Shown piece by piece: positions 34,198 to 41,643 of a stretch of 64,000 bases of DNA. The DNA comes from Intestinimonas massiliensis (ex Afouda et al. 2020) (lineage in GTDB: Bacteria; Bacillota; Clostridia; Oscillospirales; Oscillospiraceae), in contig NZ_LR131147.1 of the NCBI RefSeq assembly GCF_900626285.1, positions 833,609-897,608 of the forward strand, in the 5' to 3' direction. The notes under the pieces were generated by a model. The model saw nothing but the letters and a program-made list of their open reading frames with translations, had not been told where the DNA came from and ran no database searches. The first letter of the stretch is position 1. Every line of letters starts with the position of its first letter. The position numbers and the translations under genes were made by a program.

Positions 34198-34746
34198 ATG
34201 GAGAAAAAATCGGACTGTTCCCTTTATTTTGCCTACGGCAGCAACATCAACCTGGAGCAGATGGCATTCCGCTGTCCGAACGCGCGGGTAGTTGGCCCTG
34301 TTACCCTGGAAAATTATGAGCTGCTGTTCCGTGGCCATGCCAGAGGGGACGGCGTCGCCACGATTGCATTTAAGAACGGGAGTGTGGTACATGGCCTGCT
34401 GTGGGAGATCACCTCTGCCTGTGAAACGTCTCTCGACTTCTATGAGGGCTATCCACGACTGTATCAAAAAGAATCTGTGACCGTCCGTGACCGGAATGGG
34501 CAGCAGATCACCGTTATGGCCTATGTGATGACGGACAACGAGCAGTGGCAGTCGCCGGCTATGCCCTCCAGCCCCTACTACAAAGGTATCCAGGACGGCT
34601 ACCGCCAGAATGGCTTGCCGGTACAAGCATTGAAGGATGCCTGGGAGCACTGTGCCAAGGAAGTGGATCAGGAGACGAGGCGCGTCAACCGTATAAGCGG
34701 TGAGCGGGCCAGGCAGCCGAAACGGAGGGGCAGCCATGAGAGGTAG
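34198..34746 (+). CDS. Gamma-glutamylcyclotransferase-like protein (AIG2/GGCT fold)
   Basis: 182 residues from ATG 34198. YFAYGSNINLEQM is the substrate-binding P-loop-like signature, and the catalytic glutamate is in FYEGYPRLY. The fold releases 5-oxoproline from gamma-glutamyl amines. Next to an amidoligase it would reverse or trim the bond that enzyme forms. The C-terminus is a basic tail ending SHER, encoded by the ribosome binding site and start of a following mini-frame. Confidence 0.85.
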   Translation: MEKKSDCSLYFAYGSNINLEQMAFRCPNARVVGPVTLENYELLFRGHARGDGVATIAFKNGSVVHGLLWEITSACETSLDFYEGYPRLYQKESVTVRDRNGQQITVMAYVMTDNEQWQSPAMPSSPYYKGIQDGYRQNGLPVQALKDAWEHCAKEVDQETRRVNRISGERARQPKRRGSHER

Positions 34747-34769
34747 GTCGCTGTGCCTGGAGGGACGAA

Positions 34770-35171
34770 ATGCCAGGTAAGGAAATCTCGCTGACCGGGG
34801 AGCTGCATATAAGGTCCACGGGATTCCATGTGACGGTGGGCGCGCTGGAGGCACTGAAGGTGGCCGGCCTCGCCTATGGCCTATACGACCACGCGGAGGA
34901 ATTTCGGGAATGCCGCGTCACCCTTCAGGGTGGAGAGCGGCCCGCGCTGGTCGTCCAGGAGGACCGCGGCCTCCATGGCAGCCCCCTCTGGGTGACGGTT
35001 CGAACTGTGACGGATGACCCAGAGCAGATCCAGAGATATATGGCCTTCCGGGAGACCTTGAAAATGGTACAGCAGTTGGACCGTCAGTGGGGGAAGGAGG
35101 CCGCCCGCCTGCCCTCCAGCCATGACCGTGTCACTTCAAAAAGAGACAGGAGGAACGTGAATGAGCGGTAA
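34770..35171 (+). CDS. Hypothetical ICE protein
   Basis: 133 residues from ATG 34770 (GGAGGG 6 nt upstream). Mixed alpha/beta with the hydrophobic run VTVGALEALKVAGLAYGLYD; no known motif. The last 11 nt are shared with the start of the next gene (tail VNER). A 14-codon frame (34736-34779) overlaps its start and looks like the leftover of a lost gene. Confidence 0.6.
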   Translation: MPGKEISLTGELHIRSTGFHVTVGALEALKVAGLAYGLYDHAEEFRECRVTLQGGERPALVVQEDRGLHGSPLWVTVRTVTDDPEQIQRYMAFRETLKMVQQLDRQWGKEAARLPSSHDRVTSKRDRRNVNER

Positions 35172-35775
35172 CCCATATCAGTGCGGACGGTTTTCTTTAT
35201 ATGATACGTCGAATGGAGACATTGACCCACTCTTTGCCACAAAACTGCAGGAGGACGCTCAGGTGGGCTGTCTCAAAGGTGTATTCTTAGGGGAAAACGT
35301 TGGGGACGATGTCATGGTAACCTGGCAGCAGAAGCACAGGAGATTGGATTCCCCGTCATTTCGTTCGGAACTGCATGAACTGATCGATGAATTGCAAGGC
35401 AGCGGTATGCTGGGCAGTTTTCCCGCAATGAAAGCGTTTTGCCAGGCACATTCGGAGGCACAAATGTCCGGCCGACATACCTTCTATGCGTTCCGCATGG
35501 ACAGCAGCCAATACCGATATTACCTGCGGCTCTTTCCACAAGAACAAAAATTCTATATTTTCTGCTATCGGACGGATCGGATGCGGGAAGATCGGCCCAA
35601 GCCGGATTTCAACTACTTATACAGAAAAAAGGAAAAACCCGCAGAGGAGGTGACCGAACATGAAGGTATTGGTTGTGGAGCCCCTGAAGCCCTGTTATGT
35701 GCGGGAGATCGAGGGCCTGGACGCCATGCAAAAGCTGGTGGGCGGCGACATCGAAGCGGTCTATCCCTTCGATGA
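35161..35775 (+). CDS. Hypothetical ICE protein, C-terminus suspicious
   Basis: 204 residues from ATG 35161. Residues 1-165 are a plausible soluble protein (RHTFYAFRMDSSQYRYYLRL, with TDRMREDRPKPDFNYLY as its charged end). The last 38 residues (from about GIGCGAPEALLC) are Gly/Arg/Ala-rich and coincide with the other-frame reading of the DUF3846 gene, a 116-nt overlap. In this cluster overlaps are normally 4-11 nt, so the original stop was probably near 35660 and was lost by an indel. No family recognised. Confidence 0.55.
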   Translation: MSGNPYQCGRFSLYDTSNGDIDPLFATKLQEDAQVGCLKGVFLGENVGDDVMVTWQQKHRRLDSPSFRSELHELIDELQGSGMLGSFPAMKAFCQAHSEAQMSGRHTFYAFRMDSSQYRYYLRLFPQEQKFYIFCYRTDRMREDRPKPDFNYLYRKKEKPAEEVTEHEGIGCGAPEALLCAGDRGPGRHAKAGGRRHRSGLSLR

Positions 35776-36043
35776 CCCTGTGGCTGTGGTCGTCAATGAG
35801 GAGGGCAAGCTGCTGGGCCTCCCCTACAACCGCCCCCTGCTGGATGAGCAGAACGTGCCGTATGACATTGTCTGCGGCACGTTTTTTGTGGCCGGGCTGG
35901 GGAGCGAAAGTTTTACATCTCTGACAGACGACCAGATCCGGCGTTATAAAGAGATGTTTGACAACTGCATCGTCCTCACTGTTCCGGCAAAAGCACAGAC
36001 GGAGAAAAATCATACCAAGAAAGGAAACGCGCATGAGAGATAA
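35660..36043 (+). CDS. DUF3846-like protein
   Basis: 127 residues. MKVLVVEPLKPCYVREIEGL, AVYPFDDPVAVVVNEEGKL, GLPYNRPL and the block DIVCGTFFVAGL match DUF3846, a small domain common in phages and ICEs of Firmicutes. Role unknown. GAGGAGGTGACCGAAC precedes the ATG. The final 11 nt contain the start of metK (tail AHER). Confidence 0.8.
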   Translation: MKVLVVEPLKPCYVREIEGLDAMQKLVGGDIEAVYPFDDPVAVVVNEEGKLLGLPYNRPLLDEQNVPYDIVCGTFFVAGLGSESFTSLTDDQIRRYKEMFDNCIVLTVPAKAQTEKNHTKKGNAHER

Positions 36044-37193
36044 GTACATCCAAATCGCGGAGTCAGTTACAGAGGGGCACCCGGACAAGCTGTGCGACGC
36101 CATCGCGGACAAGGTGCTGGACGCCTGCCTGGAGTACGATCCCAACGCCCGCGTGGCCTGTGAGGCCATGGCCACGGCAGGAAAAATCATTGTGGCCGGC
36201 GAGATCACCGCCAAGGCGCTCCCGGACATCCCAGCCATTGCCGCCCAGACTGTCCATGAGACCGGATATGGTTCTGACTATGAGATCGAGGTCCTTACTC
36301 ACGATCAGAGCGCCGACATCGCGGAGGCTGTGGATAGCGGCAGCGCCGCCTCCCCACAGCGAGGGGCCGGAGACCAGGGGATCATGTACGGCTGCGCATG
36401 CTTGGAGACGGACGAACTGCTTCCCCTGCCCGTTGTGCTGGCGCACCGCCTGACCCGCCTGCTGGCCAATGCCCGAAAAACGGGCGCGATCCGGGGCCTG
36501 GGGCCGGACGGCAAAGCCCAGGTGTCGGTGGAGTATGTGTTCGGCCTGCCCAGCCGGATCACCAGCGTGGTGGTCTCCTGCCAGCATGAGGCGGACAAGA
36601 GCCTGGAGGAGCTGCGACGAGAGATCACGGAGCGCGTGGTCATACCCGCCCTGCGGGAACTGCCCCCGGATGAGGGGACTGAGATCCTCATCAACCCCTC
36701 TGGCCGCTTCGTCCTGGGCGGCTTTGAGGCGGACACCGGCCTGACCGGCCGCAAGCTCATGGCGGATACCTACGGCGGCCTTGTCCCCCATGGGGGCGGC
36801 GCCCTGTCCGGGAAGGACGGGACAAAGGTAGATCGCAGCGGGGCTTATATGGCCCGGTACATCGCCAAGAATATCGTGGCGGCTGGCCTGGCGGAGCGGT
36901 GTACCGTCGCACTGGCCTACGCCATCGGCAGGGCGGAGCCTGTGGCGGTGGATCTCGACACCCACGGGACCGGCGCCTACACCGACGACATACTGGAGCA
37001 GGCGGTTCGGTCTGTATTTGACCTGACCCCGGACGGGATGATCCGCGCCCTCCGACTGGACCGCCCCGGCTTTGCCCGCTTCTGCAATTACGGGCACTTC
37101 ACCCATCCTGACGCCCCCTGGGAGCGGACGGACCGGGCGGAGCTCCTGGCGGAGGTCTGCCGGTTCAAGGAAGCGGGTGTGTCCAATCGTTGA
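36033..37193 (+). CDS. metK: S-adenosylmethionine synthetase carried by the ICE
   Basis: 386 residues from ATG 36033, full length for the family. It makes SAM from methionine and ATP. GHPDKLCDAIAD, the ATP loop GAGDQGIMYG, GLTGRKLMADTYGG and GGGALSGKDGTKVDRSGAY are present. The stretch before GLTGRK reads GGFEADT, where housekeeping enzymes have GGPxGDA; the aspartate is kept but Pro and Gly are lost. The start overlaps the DUF3846 gene by 11 nt and the stop overlaps the PP-loop gene by 4 nt. With two methyltransferase genes on the same element, it may secure SAM supply or feed a modification pathway. Confidence 0.92.
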   Translation: MRDKYIQIAESVTEGHPDKLCDAIADKVLDACLEYDPNARVACEAMATAGKIIVAGEITAKALPDIPAIAAQTVHETGYGSDYEIEVLTHDQSADIAEAVDSGSAASPQRGAGDQGIMYGCACLETDELLPLPVVLAHRLTRLLANARKTGAIRGLGPDGKAQVSVEYVFGLPSRITSVVVSCQHEADKSLEELRREITERVVIPALRELPPDEGTEILINPSGRFVLGGFEADTGLTGRKLMADTYGGLVPHGGGALSGKDGTKVDRSGAYMARYIAKNIVAAGLAERCTVALAYAIGRAEPVAVDLDTHGTGAYTDDILEQAVRSVFDLTPDGMIRALRLDRPGFARFCNYGHFTHPDAPWERTDRAELLAEVCRFKEAGVSNR

Positions 37194-37933
37194 AGCACAT
37201 TGCTTCCTGCAGCTTTGGCAAGGACAGCGTGGCCACTGTCCTGCTGGCGTTAGAGCATGGGGAGCCGCTGGACGAGGCAGTGTACTGCGAAGTAATGTTT
37301 GACAAGGATATTTCAGGAGAGGTCCCGGAACACCGGGACTTTATTTATACCAGGGGAATCCCGGCGCTGGAGCGTATGGGAGTAAAGGTCACGGTCCTGC
37401 GCGGTGAGAAAACCTATGTGGATCTGTTCACTGGCCGGATCACCCGCGGCCCAAAGAAAGGAATGCTGCGCTCCTTCCCCATCTGTGGGCGGTGCGCCGT
37501 CCAGCGGGACTGCAAGCTGAAGCCCATCCGACGGTACCAGAAAAGCCTGCCGCCCGACACAATCCAGTACATCGGTATTGCCAAGGATGAGCAGGACCGG
37601 CTCCTGCGGCTTGGGACACGCCAGGTGTCTCTTCTGGAAAAATATAGCCGCACAGAACAGGACGCCGGGGAGCTGTGCAGAAAAGCGGGGCTTCTTTCCC
37701 CTGTCTACGCCTTCACCAACCGGGGCGGCTGCTGGTTCTGCCCCAACGCCAAACGCCGGGAGCTTCGTCACCTCTACGACCACCACCCGGAGCTGTGGGC
37801 CAGGATGCTGGAGCTGCAGGCCCTGCCGGGAAAGGTGACGGAGAAGTTCAACCGCTCTCAGCGGTTCTCCGATATCGACGCGGCGTTCCGGCGGGAGGAC
37901 GCACAGATGAATCTGTTCCGAGAAGCTGCGTAA
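37190..37933 (+). CDS. PP-loop ATPase of the PAPS reductase family, coupled to metK
   Basis: 247 residues, TTG start overlapping the metK stop (TTGA). The N-terminal PP-loop is SFGKDSVATVLL (about residues 8-19). Two cysteine pairs (CGRCAVQRDC near 100, CWFCPN near 183) could bind zinc or an Fe-S cluster. The family activates substrates by adenylation (PAPS reductase, DndC, tRNA thiolation enzymes). There is no thioredoxin or sulfite reductase context, so assimilatory sulfate reduction is unlikely. A role in base or nucleotide modification together with SAM is possible but unproved. A distant paralog is at 46912. Confidence 0.82.
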   Translation: MKHIASCSFGKDSVATVLLALEHGEPLDEAVYCEVMFDKDISGEVPEHRDFIYTRGIPALERMGVKVTVLRGEKTYVDLFTGRITRGPKKGMLRSFPICGRCAVQRDCKLKPIRRYQKSLPPDTIQYIGIAKDEQDRLLRLGTRQVSLLEKYSRTEQDAGELCRKAGLLSPVYAFTNRGGCWFCPNAKRRELRHLYDHHPELWARMLELQALPGKVTEKFNRSQRFSDIDAAFRREDAQMNLFREAA

Positions 37934-37951
37934 GAGAAAAAGGAGCTGAGA

Positions 37952-38584
37952 ACGACGACCAACCAAAAATACGAGATCACAGAAATCGCCCATGAGACAT
38001 ACCCCTTCCTCCACCGCATCCGCGCCCTGCGGGATGTAGGCGGTGAGGTCAAGGCCGGGGACCTGGGCGGGTTTGTAGAGAGCGAGAGCAACCTGTCCTT
38101 CGAGCCGGGGGACGACGCCTGGATCTTCGATAACGCGGTCTCCTGCAACGACGGCTATGTGGATAAGGGCGCCTGCCTGCGGGGCAATGCCATCGTGTGC
38201 GGGAATGCATACGTGTCGCGGGGGACGCTTCTGGTCGGCCATGCCCGTGCCGAGGACGACGCCTATATCCGGGGCGCCATCCTGACAGGCCACGCCAGGG
38301 CCTCCGGCTTTGCTTCCATCGTCCATGACCAGAACACCGGCGGCGCCCCCGTGCTCTCCGGGCACAGCGCCGTTTACGGCAGGGTCTCCGGCGACGTGCG
38401 GCTGACTGGCGCCGCGCTGATCATCAGCGGCGAGGAGATCCAAAACGACACGCCGGACACGCTGGTCATCAGCGGCCAGGGACGTTCCATCATTCGGGAC
38501 GCGTCCAGAGACGAGCTGGCGCCCCAGGCAGGACAGCCGGAGCATTCCAAAGCAAAAACCAAGGGGAGGAAGGTGGAGCGGTGA
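37952..38584 (+). CDS. Left-handed beta-helix-like protein with non-standard start
   Basis: About 210 residues if the first codon is ACG 37952. No ATG, GTG or TTG occurs in frame before GTG 38159, although the protein clearly begins upstream: KYEITEIAHETYPFLHRIRA and VKAGDLGGFVESESNLS are the usual N-terminus of this phage/ICE family. The remainder is a hexapeptide-like beta-helix (GACLRGNAIVCGNAYVS, GHARAEDDAYIRG). AAAAAGGAG precedes the start region. The stop overlaps the next GTG by 4 nt. Function unknown; such repeats often form trimers. Confidence 0.75.
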   Translation, partial: TTTNQKYEITEIAHETYPFLHRIRALRDVGGEVKAGDLGGFVESESNLSFEPGDDAWIFDNAVSCNDGYVDKGACLRGNAIVCGNAYVSRGTLLVGHARAEDDAYIRGAILTGHARASGFASIVHDQNTGGAPVLSGHSAVYGRVSGDVRLTGAALIISGEEIQNDTPDTLVISGQGRSIIRDASRDELAPQAGQPEHSKAKTKGRKVER

Positions 38585-39351
38585 GCAATTTTTTCGAGCA
38601 GGAATTGCGAAAACTGTTTGGGGACGGGAAGATCATCCACGACCCGGTTTTCGTAGGCCGCGCCTGCGTAGGCGGCCTGGACACGGGCAGGCAGGCGCGG
38701 GCCGAATTTGTGACCATGGGCCACGCGGATCACTACGCGGCCCTGCGCCTCACCCTGCTGGACAACGACCTGGGCGTGGTGGACAAATTGACCCTGCGTC
38801 TGAAGGATGTGTGGGGCAAAAAGGAGGTCCCGAACAATCCCTACCTGAAAAGCGGCGTTGATCCCCATATCTGGGTGAATGACGGGAAAGCGGACTGGTA
38901 CGCCTACCACCCGGCGCCGGCAGATTACCAGCGGCTCCGGCAGGCAGCCGGAAGCTATCTGGCCGCGTTTCGAGGCCGAACCAAAGACCAGGAACATGGT
39001 CCGAAGCTGATCTACATCTGCGCCCCTCTGTGGGGCGATGTGGAGAAAAACATCGAGTTTGCCCGGCAGAAAGCCCAGGAGGTGTTTCTGTCGGGGGATG
39101 TGCCGGTGTGCCCGCACCTCATGTTCCCGCCCTTTGCCGACCCTGATGACCCTGTCCAGGACCAGGCGGCACGGGAGATGGGCCTGCGGCTGGTGGAGCA
39201 CTGTCAGCAGGTCAATGTGTACGGCACTGTGCGTACACCGGGGATGCTGGCGGAGATCCGCAGGGCGGAGGAGCTTGACATCCCGGTCAAGGCAGAGCAG
39301 CCGGGTCTCAAAAAGACAAGGGGCCGACCCAGACACGGTCAGAGCAGATAG
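38581..39351 (+). CDS. Two-domain protein with DUF4406-like C-terminus
   Basis: 256 residues, GTG start overlapping the upstream stop (GTGA). The N-terminal 125 residues (FEQELRKLFGDGKI, FVTMGHADHYAALRLTLLD) are an unnamed ICE domain. The C-terminal part (LIYICAPLWGDVEKNIEFAR, CPHLMFPPFADPDD, EIRRAEELDIPV) fits DUF4406, a Rossmann-like fold related to nucleoside 2-deoxyribosyltransferases. It may act on nucleotides. The tail ends in QSR, followed by GGAGG for the next gene. Confidence 0.72.
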   Translation: MSNFFEQELRKLFGDGKIIHDPVFVGRACVGGLDTGRQARAEFVTMGHADHYAALRLTLLDNDLGVVDKLTLRLKDVWGKKEVPNNPYLKSGVDPHIWVNDGKADWYAYHPAPADYQRLRQAAGSYLAAFRGRTKDQEHGPKLIYICAPLWGDVEKNIEFARQKAQEVFLSGDVPVCPHLMFPPFADPDDPVQDQAAREMGLRLVEHCQQVNVYGTVRTPGMLAEIRRAEELDIPVKAEQPGLKKTRGRPRHGQSR

Positions 39352-39359
39352 GAGGACAA

Positions 39360-39950
39360 ATGGCAGAAATCAAGACGGTCACCATCGACGAACTGCGTCA
39401 GATGAACGATCAGGAGGGCCTCATCCTCCAGGGCTGCGGCGGTGACCTTCAGGAGTGGGTGGACGGCATCAACGGCCTTCTGACGGAGGAGGGTATCCTG
39501 CTGGACGGCAGTCAATTTGAAAGCGTTTCCGCATTTCAGCATCAAGGGCTGACCAACCTGCTGTTCTCCTTTGATGGCGTCAAGCTGGATGTGGGCAAGC
39601 TGGCCGTATGGCGCCTGCAGACCCACGGGCAGTTCGGCGGCACCTGGCTGAGTGACTATGTCCCCAACCGCCTGGGCGGTTTTATCCAGGAGCAGCGGCC
39701 CGCCAGGCCCAAAATGGAGCTGGTGGGACAGGACGGAAATATCTTCGGCATCCTGGGCCGGGCCTCCCGGCTGTTGAAGCAGGCCGGACAGAATAAGCAG
39801 GCCGACGAGATGTTTCAGCGGGTCACCAGCTCCGGCAGCTATGAGGAAGCATTGTGTATCATCAGCGAGTATGTGGAGACGGAGCTCTCCACCGCGCCAA
39901 AGCCTCAAAAATCTGTTCAAAAGAAAGGTAGGGATACCCATGAACGATAA
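39360..39950 (+). CDS. Hypothetical ICE protein
   Basis: 196 residues from ATG 39360; GGAGG 5 nt upstream. The N-terminal half is alpha/beta (VTIDELRQMNDQEGLILQGC). The C-terminal half includes MELVGQDGNIFGILGRASRL, a helix pattern frequent in ICE cargo proteins located before DNA methyltransferases. The tail KKGRDTHER is dictated by the ribosome binding site and 11-nt overlapping start of the next gene. Function unknown. Confidence 0.65.
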   Translation: MAEIKTVTIDELRQMNDQEGLILQGCGGDLQEWVDGINGLLTEEGILLDGSQFESVSAFQHQGLTNLLFSFDGVKLDVGKLAVWRLQTHGQFGGTWLSDYVPNRLGGFIQEQRPARPKMELVGQDGNIFGILGRASRLLKQAGQNKQADEMFQRVTSSGSYEEALCIISEYVETELSTAPKPQKSVQKKGRDTHER

Positions 39951-40662
39951 GTGGGAGATCATCCACGGCGACGCGCTGAAGCTGCTGGGACAGTTCGCCC
40001 CCGGCACCTTCGACGCCGTCATCACCGACCCGCCCTACGCCTCCGGGGGCCGTACCCAGGCGGAGAAGAACAAATCCACCGCCAAAAAGTATTCCAGCAT
40101 GGGCGACCACGCGCCCCCGCCCTTTGACGGGGATTCCAAAGACCAGCGGTCCTGGACCCGCTGGGCGGCGGAGTGGCTGGCGGACGCCCGAAAGCTCTGC
40201 AAGTCCGGCGCCCCGGTGTGTATGTTCATCGACTGGCGGCAGCTCCCCGCCGCCAGCGACGCACTCCAGTGGGCGGGCTGGATCTGGCGGGGCACCGCTG
40301 TCTGGGACAAGGGCAACAGCCGGCCCCAGAAGGGCCGGTTCCGGCAGCAGGCGGAGTACATCGTCTGGGGCTCCAACGGCGATATGCCCATCAGCCGCCC
40401 CGTGCCCTGCCTGCCCGGCGTGTTCAAGTACGGCAATCCCCAAAACCGCATCCACCTGACGGAGAAGCCCCTCCCGCTCATGCGGGACGTGGTGAAGATC
40501 ACCGAGCCGGGCGGCCATATCCTGGACCCCTTCGCCGGCAGCGGCACCACCGTGCTGGCCGCCGTGCTGGAGGGCTACACCGCCACCGGCATCGAGGTCA
40601 CCGGCGAGTACGCAAGGCTGGCCAGGGAGCGGATCGCGCGGGAGCTGGAGCCGTGTGCGTGA
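39940..40662 (+). CDS. DPPY-type DNA methyltransferase (N6-adenine or N4-cytosine)
   Basis: 240 residues from ATG 39940. Motif IV DPPYASGG (near residue 29) comes before motif I DPFAGSGTTVL (near 195), the beta-class order. HLTEKPLPLM is motif X. There is no cognate nuclease, so this is a solitary methyltransferase. Together with the C5-cytosine enzyme at 31847 it gives the ICE two independent modification activities, probably for anti-restriction. Confidence 0.9.
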   Translation: MNDKWEIIHGDALKLLGQFAPGTFDAVITDPPYASGGRTQAEKNKSTAKKYSSMGDHAPPPFDGDSKDQRSWTRWAAEWLADARKLCKSGAPVCMFIDWRQLPAASDALQWAGWIWRGTAVWDKGNSRPQKGRFRQQAEYIVWGSNGDMPISRPVPCLPGVFKYGNPQNRIHLTEKPLPLMRDVVKITEPGGHILDPFAGSGTTVLAAVLEGYTATGIEVTGEYARLARERIARELEPCA

Positions 40663-40750
40663 ATTGCTGGTGCTGTTTGGGAAAAGGATTGGATAAACCA
40701 GCGGAGGTGCGGTATCCTGTAGCCGATCCCGAAAAATGGAGGTGAGACAG

Positions 40751-41062
40751 ATGAGAGTCGACATGACCTTTGACCAGCAAAAAGTGGAACAGCAGGGCTA
40801 CACCTTGGACACTGTGCGGCAGGCCATCCAAAAAGACTTTGAGGCTCATGGCCTGCGCTGTGTCCAGAACGGCCCTGTGCTTACCTGTGCCGATCATGGC
40901 GGAGAGGATGACTTCGCCAATCTGTGGGCGGTCATTATGGCCCTGCTGCGGACGGAGTGGTTCCCCGCGCTGGCCTCCTCCTGTATCTGGCACGATGACG
41001 ACGGCACCCAGGAGGATGTGCTGTCCCAGGCGTGGAAGGTACAGGGCCGAAAGATGGGCTGA
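40751..41062 (+). CDS. Hypothetical ICE protein
   Basis: 103 residues from ATG 40751 (GGAGGTGAGACAG before it). It starts MRVDMTFDQQKVEQQGYTLD and carries a conserved-looking WHDDDGTQEDVL motif near residue 85. Small acidic alpha/beta protein with no recognised family. It is followed after 2 nt by the VapD-like gene, so the two may form a unit. Confidence 0.6.
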   Translation: MRVDMTFDQQKVEQQGYTLDTVRQAIQKDFEAHGLRCVQNGPVLTCADHGGEDDFANLWAVIMALLRTEWFPALASSCIWHDDDGTQEDVLSQAWKVQGRKMG

Positions 41063-41064
41063 GT

Positions 41065-41511
41065 ATGGCAGGCAGCGGAAGCCGAAAGCAAATCACATTT
41101 GATTTGCACCAGGAGTCGCTGAAGCGGTATTATCCCCACCCGGAGCCGGTGCGGAATGAGCAATACTATAAACGGGCTTACCATGACATCCAGCAATTTA
41201 TGCACATGAATGGCTTTGAACGCCGGCAGCACTCTGTGTACGTCTCCATCAACAAGGTGACAACCTTGGATATCGTCGGACTGATGGAGCAGCTGGCGGA
41301 GGCGCTTCCTTGGCTGAGCCAATGTGTCCGCGAGGTGGATATGAGCACGGTCGGGGCACGGCACAGCCTGAAGCGGACGCTCCAGGCCGCATCTGGAGCG
41401 CTGGCGGTTGAACTGGACGGGCCCGCAATACAGGCCAGAAGCAGGCCGGAACCGCAGGCAACGCCCGAACAGCAAAGGAAACGAAAGCGTGTCCGATCTC
41501 AGGAACGCTGA
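41065..41511 (+). CDS. VapD/Cas2-like protein
   Basis: 148 residues from ATG 41065 (weak ribosome binding site, probably coupled). ITFDLHQESLKRYY, YYKRAYHDIQQFMHMNGFE, QHSVYVSINKVTTLDI and WLSQCVREVDM match VapD, a ferredoxin-like fold related to Cas2 and known as an endoribonuclease in some bacteria. No CRISPR array or cas1 is in the window, so a Cas2 role is excluded. The C-terminal 45 residues are basic and disordered. It might be the toxin of the upstream 103-residue protein, an inference from pairing only. Confidence 0.75.
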   Translation: MAGSGSRKQITFDLHQESLKRYYPHPEPVRNEQYYKRAYHDIQQFMHMNGFERRQHSVYVSINKVTTLDIVGLMEQLAEALPWLSQCVREVDMSTVGARHSLKRTLQAASGALAVELDGPAIQARSRPEPQATPEQQRKRKRVRSQER

Positions 41512-41643
41512 GTTTTCTAGCAGGCAATTCCCCTTGCGGAAACCAGGATGAACCAGTATAATAAAGGGCAAAAGAGCCTGCATTGTGCAGACCCGGACAC
41601 TGTTCCGGGAATCTCTTACTGCCGGAATGGAGGTGGCTGCGGC

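Noticed and set aside
37190..37933. DNA phosphorothioation (dnd) system
   Set aside because: Only a PP-loop protein of the broad family is present; dndB, D and E partners and a cysteine desulfurase are absent, and the neighbours differ.
38159..38584. GTG 38159 as start of the beta-helix protein
   Set aside because: The conserved N-terminal half of the family is encoded directly upstream in the same open frame with a good ribosome binding site.
31847..40662. Restriction-modification systems
   Set aside because: Two methyltransferases are present, but no endonuclease-like gene lies beside either.
41065..41511. VapD-like protein as Cas2 of a CRISPR system
   Set aside because: No cas1 or other cas genes and no regularly spaced repeats anywhere in the window.
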